Assembly: GCA_934047225.1 (NCBI GenBank)
Contig: OW204001.1
Coordinates: forward strand, 15,236,201-15,300,200
Direction: 5' to 3'
DNA from: Ypsolopha sequella
Lineage: Eukaryota > Arthropoda > Insecta > Lepidoptera > Ypsolophidae
DNA length: 64,000 nucleotides
Part shown: positions 1-11,509 of the stretch, piece after piece
Numbering within the stretch: the first letter of the stretch is position 1
Layout: every line of letters begins with the position of its first letter
Translations under genes and position numbers: made by a program
Notes under the pieces: generated by a model
What the model was told of the DNA's origin: nothing
Databases searched by the model: none
What the model saw: only the letters and a program-made list of their open reading frames with translations

Positions 1-267
1 CGGTGACTTTTAAAGAACATATTTTTCAGGAACAAAGAAGTCGGAAAAAGTGTTATTTCAGTACCATCGGTCATTTTATAATTATTTTTAACTTTTTTGC
101 GAATGGCTGCAGTTACATTTAAAGTCGGTTACTATTTTTTGTTAAAAGTTTATTATTTTACATTTTTTAGTGTTGACGGGTCAAATTGTGTAATGTGGAT
201 AGTTCTTGTAAACGCGCTGTTGATATAGAACGAAGGACAAGTAATAATTGGTTATATTTAATAAATA
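1..267. other. AT-rich sequence, no gene recognised
   Basis: No coding exon, RNA gene or terminal-repeat element could be supported here. It leads directly into the tandem array that starts near 268. Confidence 0.5.
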
Positions 268-850
268 CCCTGTAATCAGCACCCTAATTCAAACTGATTG
301 CCGTAATCTCAAGTTATGTGCTGTCACCTGTTGAAGAGTTCTATGGTAATGAGGCCAAGATCAAAGTTCAGGTGGAGAAATTACAATTTACAAGTAGTGC
401 TCGGCAATCACTATCCTAATACAAAGCGATTGCCTTAATCTTGAGTGGTATGCTGTCGTCCGTTAAGGAGTTCTATGGTGGTGAAGCCAGGATGGAAGGT
501 CAGGTGGGTATTCTGATAATTTCCAAGAAATGCCCGACAATCAGCACCCTACCAAAGTGATTGCCGCAATCTGGACTTAAGTGCTCTCATTCGTTAATGA
601 GTTCTATGGTAATGACTTAATAAGACCAGGATCGAAGGTCAGGTGGAAGATTGACAATTTCCAAGTAATACTCTGCGATCAACATAGTAGTACAAAGCGA
701 TTTCCTTAATATCAAGTGGTACGCTGTTACTTTCTGAGGCGTTCCACTGCCTATCTCTGAAAACTTTCATCAGATCATGGTCAATCTTAAAATGGGACCT
801 ACCTTGAGGGAAATTTTTCCAAACAAAAAAAGAATCATTCAATTCAGTTC
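268..850. repeat. Tandem array, about four diverged copies of a ~132-bp unit
   Basis: The anchor GATTGCCGTAATCTCAAG and its variants recur at about 296, 428, 559 and 699, giving spacings of 132, 131 and 140. Each unit also carries a GAGTTCTATGGTAATG-like stretch and a GGTCAGGTGGA-like stretch. The copies have clearly diverged. It resembles tandem 3'-end repeats of lepidopteran non-LTR elements, but the family is not certain. Confidence 0.75.
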
Positions 851-1550
851 AGAATTGACGGAGATAAGGAATAACATACCCAAAAAAAATACAGTCGAAT
901 TGAGTTCCTCCTCTTTTTTTCAAGTCGGTTAAAAAAAAAGTGTTTACTAAAAGCTAAATACTATAAAGTCGTTGAAAAACTAAATCATGAAAAACTCAAG
1001 CCTACCATCGCAATTTTTTTTTTGTGATGGCAACTGTGCGAGTAGGACACGGGCATCGACTTTTGTTGTCCCGCTCGGCACGTTTTCTCTAGTTGGTTAT
1101 GTCATAATAAAATAACTTTTAACTGTATGAAATAGAGTCTATTTTTCTACGCGTAACATCCTTCAGTGCACAATCCGGTTTAGGTATACATCCATGATAC
1201 TGCCACCTGGCACGCCACCTAACATTTCGGATGCGAATTAGAACGTTGACTGTCATTGCTATGAAAATGCGGGAAGATCAAATATTTTTTCGTTTTGAGC
1301 CAAAGTCACCCGCCAGAGCTAAAGAAACCCTCAAATCGGTATAAAAAATGATTTCGTTTTTGAACTGCTTAGCAACTGTTTACTTCGGAATTTGTTGTTG
1401 AACACAAGTGGTTCCATTCTCTTTGGTTGAACCGTTGAACTCAACATTACGCATTTGCATACCATGCGCATTTGCTTAATTTTGTTGTTTTAAAAATAAA
1501 TAAAATCATAGAAACGCAACAGAAGTTTTATTTTGCCGGTCATATCCCAT
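851..1550. other. Intergenic, nothing recognised
   Basis: AT-rich with short homopolymer runs. I see no convincing exon, terminal repeat or RNA gene. Confidence 0.4.
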
Positions 1551-1552
1551 CG

Positions 1553-1679
1553 CACCAGGGCTTCGTTCAGTTTGATCATCGGTTGACTCCCACCCAACAT
1601 ATTATCTCTTGCACGCGTAGAATTTGTGTATGCTGTCCTGCTGTCACTGCTATTTGAAACTGAACGAAGCTCTGGTGCT
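1553..1679. repeat. Short fold-back element
   Basis: GCACCAGGGCTTCGTTCAGT near 1553 is matched in inverted orientation by ACTGAACGAAGCTCTGGTGC near 1659. The arms are about 22 bp around an ~80 bp spacer. Probably a MITE remnant; no target duplication identified. Confidence 0.5.
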
Positions 1680-1772
1680 GGGGGTAGAAAGTTAAAGGCT
1701 ACCACAGACATTATAGCTACGTAAAAACGGTCAGGGAGCCTCAGGGCTACGTTCACAAACTAGGAGTCTCGT

Positions 1773-2131
1773 CAGGGTTGGATTTCGTAGTATAATTATA
1801 CTATTCGTACCATATTTTCATGACATGTAGTATGTAGTATCGTAATGGAACTATACTACGTAGAAATACCATAATTTTATCTTCAGGCCAACCGACTTGT
1901 TTTATTGGTTGAGACGTTTTGCTTTTTAACATTTACCCTACAATATAGGGAATTTCTGTGCGTTACGAATATTTTTAGTAATTTTTTTCAATATTTCACT
2001 AACTAAAATGCTATTTTATTTCAATTCAAAACAAAAATCAACGAAAAATGAAACGTAGTATAATTTTAGCCAAGTAGTATATTTTTCATTTCCATAGACA
2101 ATAATTTTCAGAGGGCCTGAATCCAACCCTG
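1773..2131. mobile_element. MITE-like element with 12-bp terminal inverted repeats
   Basis: CAGGGTTGGATT at 1773-1784 is the exact inverse of AATCCAACCCTG at 2120-2131. The interior carries GTAGTATAATT motifs near both ends. The ~360-bp length and lack of an ORF fit a non-autonomous DNA transposon. Family unknown. Confidence 0.55.
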
Positions 2132-2940
2132 AGTTCCGTCAAGGGTTCTAATGCCATCTCTGTCGCAGTGTTAGAACCTGACGAAATTATTAACTTATAA
2201 ACGGCAGACTAACCCTAACTTTTGGAGCATTTTATGTGCATTCAAAGATTTTTAGAACAATTATCAGTTATCGAGCCCACAAAAGGAAAAATTCATCTTA
2301 TTTTGATTCTCTTACTAATAATGATAAGAAACATGAGTCTCTATGGGGTCAAGTCAACGAATAATAGAACTCCCAGAAAACGCAAAATAAAATTCAAACT
2401 TCATTTCATACTAAGGTTCCATTTCGGAACGTGTAATCGTCGTGCTGAATTCACTCGTTTTTAAGAAAGGGACATGTATATGTACTGGAGAGGGAAAGAA
2501 AGTTCAGGTTTTGAAACGCTTGCGAGTGATTTCCTTGAAACATCAATGTCAAATTTACCTCAAATGAAATTCAAGGGCGGGAAACCGAAAATGCTTTTTG
2601 TAATTGCAAGGAAAGGAAAATAAGTGCTTTATACTAAAAATATGTAATTACAGCCCTAAACTAAAGAAATGTTTAAACTAAATAAATTTTTCAACTTTTA
2701 AATTTTGTGCAGAAGCCGGGCAAACGCCGTAGTTTCAACCGTCAAGTAAGTACCTATTGTCAGGAAAATTGTCGTTCCGGAAGTGACGTATAGTTATGAA
2801 CATGCCTTCAATACGAGATGCGATGCGAACAATGAAGTATCCATAAATTTAGTATAATCTTATTCTACATTTATGGGAGTGTCAGTTTCAAAATATTTTT
2901 TGCCTTGTAAGATACCAGTATAATCGATTATGACGTGACT
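2132..2940. other. Intergenic, nothing recognised
   Basis: No supported gene. Short open frames here look random, with no splice context or recognisable protein family. Confidence 0.4.
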
Positions 2941-2954
2941 CTGATCGCACTGCT

Positions 2955-3195
2955 AATGTGCAGTGGCGGCGTTAGGGTAGGGCGTGGTTGGGCGACCGCC
3001 CAGGGCGCCAGACATCAAGGGGCGCCAGCGCCCCCTCGTCAGTATGGATCACGGGATGGCGCGGTAAAATTTTGTTAAAATAATTGGTCATGATTGAAGA
3101 TTGAAATAATCTTTCCCATGTTTTTTTTTCCTTTTTTGCACATGAATAATTTAGGAAACAGATAGGGGGCGCCGTTAATGCTAAAACCGGCACTA
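2955..3195. repeat. Fragment of a GGGCGCC-rich interspersed repeat
   Basis: A GC-rich block with several GGCGCC and GGGCG motifs (2965-3035) is followed by AT-rich sequence and ends with GGGGGCGCCGTTAATGC near 3164-3181. It contrasts strongly in composition with its surroundings and resembles interspersed repeats seen in Lepidoptera. The boundaries are approximate. Confidence 0.4.
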
Positions 3196-3199
3196 TTGT

Positions 3200-3634
3200 G
3201 ACTCAATGCACAGCGCCATGTAGTAGTTCATTAATGTAAATATTGGTTTACGAATCGCCACCTGGTGGAAAAATAGGAAACTAATTTGAGTTTTTAACAT
3301 TATTATTATTTTATGTTACTACATGGTTACTACCAACTAGTCATAGAGGAAAAAAATTAAACGACTATCCCTATCGTAAACATTAGGTATGATGATAATA
3401 AACGATATTTTTTATAACAATCATGAAATTCATCATCTGATGATGTAACTACCGACGTGCATGTCATCATAAAAATAACACAAGGTTGAGAAAATGACAA
3501 AAGACAAAGATAGTTCAAGGTGGCCTATTTAACCACCCAGGTTATTTGGAAACGGTAAGAACAAATTAGATAACCGGCTAAATTAATTATTAATTTTGCT
3601 AGAATAAAAGAAAACTAATGAAAGAAAAACCATT
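3200..3634. other. Intergenic, nothing recognised
   Basis: No exon or repeat boundary supported between the GC-rich fragment and the presumed 3' end of cytochrome c. Confidence 0.4.
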
Positions 3635-3640
3635 TTTATT
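3635..3640 (-). terminator. Candidate polyadenylation signal of cytochrome c
   Basis: AATAAA on the minus strand about 400 nt past the stop codon at 4037. It is the plausible signal among those seen, but transcript evidence would be needed to choose it. Confidence 0.4.
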
Positions 3641-3965
3641 TCATTAAAAATAAATTCTGTTATTTTAGTATTAATGGTAACATTCAAAAATGATTAATAT
3701 AAATAAAGAGGAAATTTCACTGAATGAAAAGATTACAGTTGATGTTATTAATAATAATTTAATAACATTATAACACTCTCACATTCTAATGCGTAACATT
3801 AAAGAACAGAACAAGTTTTAATCTCTATTCACAGATGATCCAACAGCCATTCACAATAAATAATAATGTATCACTACAATGTCATGAAAACTATTGATAA
3901 CGAGTTGTGCAATCACACCAATTGCAGATTATACAAAGGTACATTTAATGATACTGATTGGGCTA

Positions 3966-4011
3966 AAAATAAGGTGCATAATACCCTTTAGGGTAAACTG
4001 CACCTTATTTT
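3966..4011 (-). promoter_or_regulatory. Hairpin in the 3' UTR of cytochrome c
   Basis: The 13-bp arm AAAATAAGGTGCA (3966-3978) pairs perfectly with TGCACCTTATTTT (3999-4011). The 20-nt loop itself contains TACCC/GGGTA around a TTTA tetraloop. The hairpin starts about 26 nt beyond the stop codon, so it lies in the mature mRNA. A role in stability or 3' processing is only an inference; it could be a chance or MITE-derived palindrome. Confidence 0.55.
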
Positions 4012-4036
4012 AATTGTTTCCTAAAGTGATTTAAAT

Positions 4037-4182
4037 TTACTTAGTGGCCTGCTTTAAGTAAGCAATGAGGTCTGCTCGTTCATTAGCCTTCTTGAGACCA
4101 GCAAACACCATTTTTGTGCCTGGGATGTATTTCTTAGGGTTCTCGAGGTACTCAAATAGGGTGTCCTCACTCCATGTAATGC
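4037..4182 (-). CDS. Cyt-c: Cytochrome c, last coding exon
   Basis: Encodes residues 61 (split glycine) to 108 and the stop. It begins after a TTACAG acceptor, reads [18 protein letters not shown] onward, and ends YLKQATK. It carries the axial methionine ligand. Confidence 0.96.
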
Positions 4183-6764
4183 CTGTAACAGATATGCAAC
4201 ATTTGATTAGCATGATATCTACATATTTAGCATAAAGATAGTTGAGTTTTTGATAGACAGATAATAGTGTTGATTCTGTGTAACACGCTTTAACTTATTT
4301 GACAGACCTTAACTTAATTAGGCAATGTAGCGATTCGGTGAAGCACGTCCTAACTTATTTGACGGGACTAAACTTAATTTAAGCATTCTGTCCTTGTCAT
4401 TTCCATAAAGAAAGAAAAAGACAGGACGCTTAAACTAAGGTTAGAACTGTCAAATAAGTTAAGACGTGTTATGCCGGATCGATACCATTCTCGTCTTTTT
4501 CTTTCTTTATCGAAAAGATAAAGACTGGATGCTTAAAATAAAGCTAGTCCTGTCAAATAAGTTAAGTTGTGTTACACCGAATCAACACCATATCCATTAT
4601 TTTCCATATTATGGAAAATATTTTATGATAACATGAAGGAGATAAAAGGTTTATTTTTACTAATTATTAGGTACAAAAAAGATAATGATCCATGATTATC
4701 TTACTGGAGGAAGTATGGCTAAAATGAGTTTCTTTATATGCAGATTTTATGTTTTGTTAAACTCGCAACATTCAACATTGTCACTAAATGTTTCGACCAC
4801 TAACCTGGAGGTCACAGGTTGGAATTCTACAGGGGCACATTTGTGTTTCATTTTTGTACTTTGGAACGTACATTAAGCTTATGGCCCATATTTTATTGTG
4901 TCCTAAGTACCCATCACAACAGGGGATCTAAAAAGGCCGACTTGGGTGAATCATAAAATGATTTGAAAGTAGGATAGAGTCAAGAGTTTTTTCACGCGTG
5001 CAAAAGAGACGGCATTAGAACAGAATCATAACATGATTCATCCAAAGCGGCCTTTTTACAGGACCAGGACATAATAAATATTGTCTGTGAAACATCAGTG
5101 TACATGTGTGAAAGGTGACTTGCATTTTACAGTTCATACTTGGTAACACCTGACTCCCCTTCGGGGATACATCTCATGACAATTAATGAATGAATACACA
5201 CTTTATTGTACACGGTTAAATAAAAAATTGAGTACAGAGTTTTGAACACACAATGTTGTACAAGGGCGGACTTATCACTTAAAGCGATTTCTTCCAGCCG
5301 ACCTTTGGGTGGTGAAGAAAGTATTATTTTACGTAATGTGTCAGCTGATCGGACCACTTTGTACTGAGAAGTGAAAAAAAAGTAAAAAGTTCGCACAAAA
5401 AAAAGTGCTTTGCAGTGGAATGTGATGTATTAACGATACTGAATCACCTCTTAAATTACTTTCCATTTAAATTGAAAGACCTTATATATTTGGAAACCTA
5501 GATATTACGATAATATGCACAATCTTAAGAATATCCATGATTTACAAATGGTTTTGTATGAACTTGGATTATTCCTCTTAAGGGGCTCCATAATGCTAAA
5601 CATCAGTTTTGTATTGGATTCAGCTGTCTATGTAGACAGTAAAAATAAAAAAATAATATGGAGTGTCTCGTGACTCAAGGCAATTAATAATTACACTTCA
5701 GAAATAAACATACTTTCAATCTTCTATTAATTATATAACTTTTAAAAAAGTATGAATTTCACGAAAAAAGCGAATCAGTTTCCATGTTTCAAAGCTGATT
5801 CGCAGATACTAACTAGAAAAAGCCATCTTTATTACAAAAATAAATTATGGTTAATTTTCTAATGGAGCCATGATTTCAAAATAGCTGAAGTTTTGCGCGG
5901 CATCTGATTAGAGCATTGAGCAGCCCCTTAACATTAGGATTGATGTGTAATATGTGTTCAATGTACTTATATTGCATTTGCGTATACATCTATTTGATTT
6001 CATTTCAAGACCTGGAGCAATTTATAATTCTTCTGTGCTTTTATTATATCTTTGCGGGATATCATTATATTGTTGACGTTTCATTGGGTAACTCTTATTT
6101 ACTATTATTAGGGGCTAATTTTGATAAGTCACGAAATCCCCACTAGAATTTGGGGACCTCCTCATCATGACTTTTATTTTAATAGAGCCCATGCCCCAAA
6201 TGTCGCGAGGGATTGAAATGTCACCAATATCATGATATCCCGCATAGATTATAGTGTATAACTGGCAGACACCTCTCTCTCTGAGACCACACATCAAGAC
6301 CTTGTGCCAGGTAATCATTTGTTAAAATTGTATAAAAGATAAAAATAAAAATAACATGTATACTGACCCTTAGCTTTGTTGGCATCAGAGTATGAGAAGC
6401 CAGCGGCTTGACCGGTCTTACGCCCAAGGAAACCGTTGAGATTCGGACCAACTTTGTGCTTGCCACCAGCATCAACCTGAAACAAAATATTTAAAAGATG
6501 GTTATACAAAATGTGTTCGATAAATCTGGGGGAAAATTTCCAATTATTAAATTGCACAATTTACTGTAAACATTAAATAATATTCTGAAAAGAGAAAAAT
6601 ACTGATTCATCTTTGTAACTTACTATATATTCGTCATGTGATTACATAAATATTACACTGTTTTCCTCAACAGATCACAAAGTTATACTTACAGTGTGGC
6701 ATTGTGCACATCTTTGTACAAAGATTTTCTTTCCGTTGTCAGCGTTTCCTGCAGGTACACCCAT
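4037..6764 (-). CDS. Cyt-c: Cytochrome c, three coding exons (108 aa)
   Basis: Soluble haem protein of the mitochondrial intermembrane space that carries electrons from complex III to complex IV; in many animals it also takes part in apoptosome signalling. The CDS is the complement of 4037-4182, 6368-6476 and 6693-6764: 327 nt, 108 residues plus stop, the usual insect length. Visible hallmarks are the haem-attachment motif CAQCH at residues 19-23, the KVGPNLNGF and [17 protein letters not shown] segments, and the haem-ligand Met-85 in [13 protein letters not shown]. Splice junctions are canonical: the intron after Thr-24 is phase 0, and the intron splitting Gly-61 is phase 1. The ATG sits 6 nt inside an exon, in ATCACCATGGG, so a 5' non-coding exon is expected upstream. 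The large intron (4183-6367) contains nested MITEs. The frame is intact, so it is probably functional. Confidence 0.97.
4267..4591. mobile_element. Fold-back MITE in the cytochrome c intron (outer copy)
   Basis: The ends GTGTTGATTCTGTGTAACAC and GTGTTACACCGAATCAACAC form terminal inverted repeats. Each is followed inward by TTAACTTATTTGACAG-type sequence. It belongs to the same family as 9138-9304 and 45014-45170. It is longer than those because a second copy is nested inside. Confidence 0.75.
4329..4487. mobile_element. Nested copy of the same fold-back MITE
   Basis: Runs from AGCGATTCGGTGAAGCACGT to GACGTGTTATGCCGGATCGA, with internal inverted TTATTTGAC/GTCAAATAA segments. The ~160-bp length matches the stand-alone copies, so this is one family member inserted into another. 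Confidence 0.65.
4898..5075. repeat. Fold-back element in the cytochrome c intron
   Basis: AAAAAGGCCGACTTGGGTGAAT near 4931 is mirrored by ATTCATCCAAAGCGGCCTTTTT near 5036, and ATCATAAAATGAT/ATCATAACATGAT continue the arms. A TGTCCT/AGGACCAGGACA pair lies at the outside. Probably a MITE. Confidence 0.6.
5125..5400. repeat. Retroelement 3'-end repeat (AGCGATTTCTTCC family)
   Basis: ACACTTTATTGTACAC followed by GGGCGGACTTATCACTTAAAGCGATTTC is a widespread lepidopteran repeat end. Related copies lie at 15335-15480 and 44840-44950. It sits in the cytochrome c intron, and its short open frame is not considered a gene. Confidence 0.55.
6050..6250. repeat. Imperfect inverted repeat in the cytochrome c intron
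   Basis: TTTGCGGGATATCATTATATTG near 6050 and CAATATCATGATATCCCGCAT near 6222 are inverse copies, with GACGTTTCATT/GAAATGTCA further in. A fold-back element 118 bp downstream, in gene order, of exon 2. Confidence 0.5.
6368..6476 (-). CDS. Cyt-c: Cytochrome c, middle coding exon
   Basis: Encodes [15 protein letters not shown] through SDANKAK (residues 25-60) plus the first base of Gly-61. Acceptor TTTCAG and donor GTCAGT are in place. Confidence 0.96.
6693..6764 (-). CDS. Cyt-c: Cytochrome c, first coding exon
   Basis: Encodes the 24 residues MGVPAGNA through VQRCAQCHT, including the CXXCH haem-attachment site. Donor GTAAGT follows directly. The exon begins at 6770, after acceptor TTTCAG, with six non-coding bases before the ATG. 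Confidence 0.96.
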
Positions 6765-7245
6765 GGTGATCTGAAAGTAATGAAGGATACAAAGGTTATA
6801 ATATCTACCTAAGTACTTACTTTCTTGTACAACACATTGACCCTGAGAAATGTTGAAGGATGTTTAGTACACAAGTTTACAGAATACATTATGTTTATCT
6901 TTATGTAACAGTCTAAATCAGTGGTTATCTGTCTAACTGGGTCAGGATCAATGTCATTGGGTATGGCTGGTTGGTACATGGGTATTCAGTGGTAATGACG
7001 ACATGGTTACGTAAGTGACAAAAACTGCGCTCTATCTTTGATTATCAGTGCCACAATGGAAGAAATAAAAGTGAAATGGACTTAGAACACAAAACACTCA
7101 TAGTTTTAACAAAGAAAAGAGGACTTTTTAAAACTTCTGACCTGAATTATAGGTTATCAAGGATGTAACTGAGCGAAAATTTTCCAACAAAAATTTTATG
7201 AAAAAAACATGAACGAGTTCGGTCATTGATGACGATAGTACTTAC

Positions 7246-7335
7246 ATTTTAGAGCAACTAAATTAATTTATAACGATTATATCGTGAAATAAGTCGACAC
7301 AAGGCTTCTTGCCGTTCGTGGCGCTGCTGTCACAC
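7246..7335 (-). promoter_or_regulatory. Probable 5' non-coding exon and start region of cytochrome c
   Basis: The 6 nt of 5' UTR in the first coding exon require an upstream exon. A strong donor, GTAAGTAC, lies at 7245-7238 on the minus strand, 475 bp upstream of the coding exon acceptor. The preceding 90 bp is less AT-rich than its surroundings, which fits a leader and promoter. The transcription start is not resolved. Confidence 0.45.
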
Positions 7336-7339
7336 GAAT

Positions 7340-8230
7340 GAAAAACGAAAACGAGGTTTCACGAAGCAAAAATCCAATACATTTAGGCCATTTGCATACT
7401 ATCAATATTGAACAAAAATTTATAATGTTTTAATATTTTTTATATTTTTACTGTAGATTACACATAACTTGATGATTTAAATAGAGTTACTATTTTTAAT
7501 TTATATAAATTTAGGGTATTGTGATTTAATAAATATGAATTTTCATATCTTTTACGTATTAAGGTAGCGTTCCAAAACGCTTAATTTTTATCTTTACCCC
7601 CGCGTTCAGGAACGCTACCTTGAAATGTCAGTGTTGCCACACCGGATATGATGTCCAAGAAGTTTGAATGAATTTATTTTCCGTTTCCGTCAGCGCGGGT
7701 ATACTCAAATGACTTATATTCATCGTCCTTACATTTAATAAAGTTTTCATTTTTCTTCTCAAATATTACTGGATCGATTGTGCCGGTCAAGCAAGGCAGT
7801 TCCCGGAATAAATTTAACAATGTGAGAGAATAGTTTGAATAATATGAGTTTTGCAACTGCTGTAAGAAAATTAAACGGAGTATTTAACGTGCACGGTTCG
7901 AAAATAAGATAAATTAACTGAACCACGATGCATTCGTCTCAATGTGGTCGGTATGTGTGTGAGCCTACGTATATATTGTCATACTTCGGGCGTACATATG
8001 GATAAATACATATACGTTTATCACCTATTGCCATGATTTTTATTAATATTTTCTGTCCTCTTGCTTCGGCGATAAGGGGACATGATAACGTTAAATAAAT
8101 GCTTACTTTTCGGGGTTTTTTGTATCGGTTGGGTAACGCCTCTTATTTTATTTTATTTATTTGCCGTGATAGAGGCCGTAGTAACACTTATTGTGTGAAA
8201 ATTTCAACCGGCTACCTATAACCATTGAAG
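7340..8230. other. Intergenic with short inverted repeat
   Basis: AAGGTAGCGTTCCAAAACGC near 7561 and GCGTTCAGGAACGCTACCTT near 7602 form an interrupted palindrome of about 60 bp, possibly a tiny MITE. Nothing else is recognised. Confidence 0.45.
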
Positions 8231-8239
8231 CTGTAGACT

Positions 8240-8790
8240 CCAGTGACAGACGAACAACAGACAGGGAGGCTTTACGCAGATGATCTCCAAATTTATACGC
8301 AAGCAAAACTGGATGATTTACTTATAGCTATCTCCAAAACGAATATAGATCTTGTGTGTAAAAATGAATGAATGGAGGAATGTTATGGACTCAAAATCAA
8401 TTCCACCAAAACACAGGTGACTACTTATGGTTGGTAGTCCTTATTTTATGGTACAAGTTGACCTTGAACAGTTATCTCTAATAATATTGAATGGGGTACA
8501 AATCCCTTACAGTAGTTAAAACTTGGGTATTTTTATCGATACAAGTTAATCATGGAGTTTCCAAATGGAACATGTTAGCCGGACGATGTTTGCTTCTGCA
8601 GAGTTGCTGAGAAGACGCAGGAATTTCCTTCCAACAACAATCAAAATTGCGCTTGCTACATCCCTCCATGGGTAAAAGCCCATTCTTGACTATACGAACG
8701 TTTGTTATCTGAATATTTAACTTTAGAACATTGAATAAGCTTGAGCGTCTCCAAAATTTTGGGCTCGTCATTTGATCATTTCTGCATTGC
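8240..8790 (+). pseudogene. LINE reverse-transcriptase remnant
   Basis: A plus-strand frame reads RLYADDLQIYTQAKLDD around 8268-8318, containing the YADD catalytic motif of non-LTR retrotransposon reverse transcriptases. After a stop and frameshift it resumes as CYGLKINSTKTQV (about 8375-8415), matching the GLKLNxxKTQ motif that normally follows YADD. Further on, LNKLERLQNFGLV (about 8728-8768) matches the LERLQN segment of the same proteins. Stops and frameshifts throughout show that it is dead and truncated at both ends. Confidence 0.8.
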
Positions 8791-9137
8791 TACGTACTTC
8801 ATATTTTTATGGTAGATAGGTCTGGTTACTAGATATAACATACTGAAATTTCAGCTTGCGGAACCCAAAAGTTTTTAAGATACTTATGATTTTTTTTTAA
8901 ATTAAATTTTTGCTTTGTCTGCATTATCAAAACGCTGATGAAGTGTCAAAAGTAAATAACCTAAAAAACACAAAAAAAAGTTGTAAATTGTTGAAGTAAA
9001 ATGGAACGTGTTTTACACAGGAGGAGGGAGCGGCCATTTTGTAATTTATCGGCTGACATTATTCAGGTTGGCTTTAGTATTTTAATCTAAAAACCGACTT
9101 TATGCTGTTTTTATTTTTCCTTTTTGAAAGATGCACA

Positions 9138-9304
9138 ATGGTATCGATTCGGCATAACACATCTTAACTTATTTGACAGAACTAACCTTATTTTAAGCAT
9201 CCTGTCTTTTTCTTTCTTAATCGAAAAGACAAGGACAGAACGCGTAAATTAAGTTTAGTCCTGTCAAATAAGTTAAGATGTGCTTCACCGAATCGGTACC
9301 ATTA
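9138..9304. mobile_element. Fold-back MITE, stand-alone copy
   Basis: Nearly the whole element is an inverted repeat: AATGGTATCGATTCGGCATA at the left, CCGAATCGGTACCATT at the right, then TTAACTTATTTGACAG/CTGTCAAATAAGTTAA and a central pair of CTGTC/GACAG motifs. Same family as the two copies in the cytochrome c intron and the one at 45014-45170. Confidence 0.8.
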
Positions 9305-10275
9305 ACGAGTTATTTGTCTTTGTCTTTGAATGCTAAATAGCATTAAACTCAAACTCAAAAGAACTTTATTAATCAAAAATGTGCATTACTTACATAATTG
9401 TTCCCTACTCATTAAGCTAGTTTATCACTGTTTTGAAATGAGTAGTTCTCAGTCTATTAAATGTTATTTAGTTTGACTTAGATGTTACTTTTATTTACTT
9501 AATCTTAAATCATAACAATACTAAACAATACTTCCCACATCACTTCATACTCCACTTCCTCATCCGATAAGCCCACCAGCCACTTATTGAGATACTTATT
9601 AAAACGGTTATGACTTATGACTATATTGGTTAATTCTCCATTCCGAGTCAACTTTATTAAACATACATGGACCAAGAAAGCCATGAGTTCTCTGAGCAAA
9701 AGCTTTAGGGACTTCAAAGACACCTTTAGTTATATTTCTAGAATTAAAATTTGAAGACTTTAAATTATAAAAGTTATATCTTAGTTATATTATAAAGTTA
9801 TATCTTACGTTAAGTAGATGCCAATTTTTATTATAATACAGGAGAAGGTTCCTGACAAACAGTTTTTAAGTTCGCCTATGTATAGACATAAATTGTTATT
9901 GATCATTAAAGTATTTTTATTATTATTATTACACCTTTCCCGGCCATGCCTGACTTCCTCTCATTACTTCTGTACATAGACAAATTGTCTATGCTTCTGT
10001 ACCATACAATACATACAACATTCGTACCCTAATCCTCTACTCTATATTAAGATGCTATATATCAAACTAGATTATATCTCAATATTATCTCAGTGATCCC
10101 AAAAGGGCTGATTGTGTCTGCCTTGATGAGGGTACAACGGTCCGTGGCACAGCCCTGGAAATTGATTCGATACGCCATGCCACATACACCTATATAATAC
10201 GTAGCGTACGTACTTTCTGTCGGCGTACATACCGTGTGTGGGTCATCTGAAAAAGTTCAAGTATATTATGTATCT
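9305..10275. other. Intergenic, nothing recognised
   Basis: AT-rich. Open frames are short, with no splice context or recognised family. Confidence 0.4.
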
Positions 10276-10279
10276 ATAG

Positions 10280-10450
10280 GTATACTGGGTGTTAAGCTGA
10301 AGTTGCGGAAACCGGAAGCTGAAGATAGTACTCATCCATACAAACAACTTTTTGTGAATAAAACTTGAGAAAACAAAAAAAGAAATAGTTATTCCATACA
10401 ATTTGTTCGGGAAGCTATGTAACCAAGTAGACATTTTGTTTGTCTGTGGG
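10280..10450. repeat. Half copy of the GGGTGTTAAG fold-back family
   Basis: TATACTGGGTGTTAAGCTGA and GTTGCGGAAACCGGAAGCTG match the left arm of the intact element at 41937-42200. The right arm is not seen, so this is a partial copy. Confidence 0.6.
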
Positions 10451-11509
10451 GAGGGAGTCGCACTTCTTTTTCTATAATTAGGTAGTTACTAAATTATAAG
10501 TGGGTAGTTGGGTAGGTATATTAATAGTAAATAATAAAATGCTATTTTAATCTGTCAATGTTTTCATGTTTTGTAAAAGGTAGATAAGTTATCTCTTTTA
10601 CGGGACGTTATGTCGGTGTGTAAGGAGAGCCTGTCTCCGTATTTGTTACAAAATATAACCTTTTTTATAAGAAATATGTATAATAATAGTTCATTATATG
10701 ATTAGACGTAATATTTTAAATTATATTATGATAGCTTCATAATAATTGGATTTTCCATAAAAGTGATTTGACACTTTTTAAATTTAGTTGTTCTAGAAAC
10801 AATACATTTTGTGTATCTCTTTTCACTGTAATTTTGTTTATTTATATTTATATTGTGTGTGTGTACTAAGAATCAAGAAGAAGATGTAGGTATTGTTGTG
10901 GTTAAGCAAGGACAGTACTAAGCAGATACAGCGTGTTCAAGGAATAACTTGTCTGAAGTCTGAACAATCCCCCAAAGCCTTTTAGGTGAGTTTAGAGCTG
11001 TGGGCCCGCATCGTCGGAAGTTAATCGCATGAAAGTTGAAACTTTGTCGAGGTTCAAAGCGAGGCTCGTAAACAATCAATTACAAATTATACGACATGCA
11101 TGAATCCCCGAGAGGTTGTTAGAGGTATGTTGCAAATCCACACTTAGTACATCGGCTTTTTACCAACGATTTTTATGATGGGTGGTGGTGACCCCGCCGC
11201 CGTTCTTCGACCACAAATGGATCAACATATATTGATGTAGTGATATATTGTCTATGCAAAGGTCCCAGTTACTCCAGGTGGAAAGAACCGCAGTGCCGCA
11301 CTGCCAGTGCGAGAGGGACGGAATCGGGGAATTTGACGATATACCTCCTTAAATTGCCTTATTTGTACGGTTCTTGCACTAAAATACAAGGAAAATATTG
11401 TATGGAAAAATGATTTATAGAATTTTTTTCCGCTTGGTGCGCTGTACAATTTCTCATATAAATATTTTTTCGAGTATCGAGGCTTAAACTCATGGTAGGT
11501 CTACTGGTC

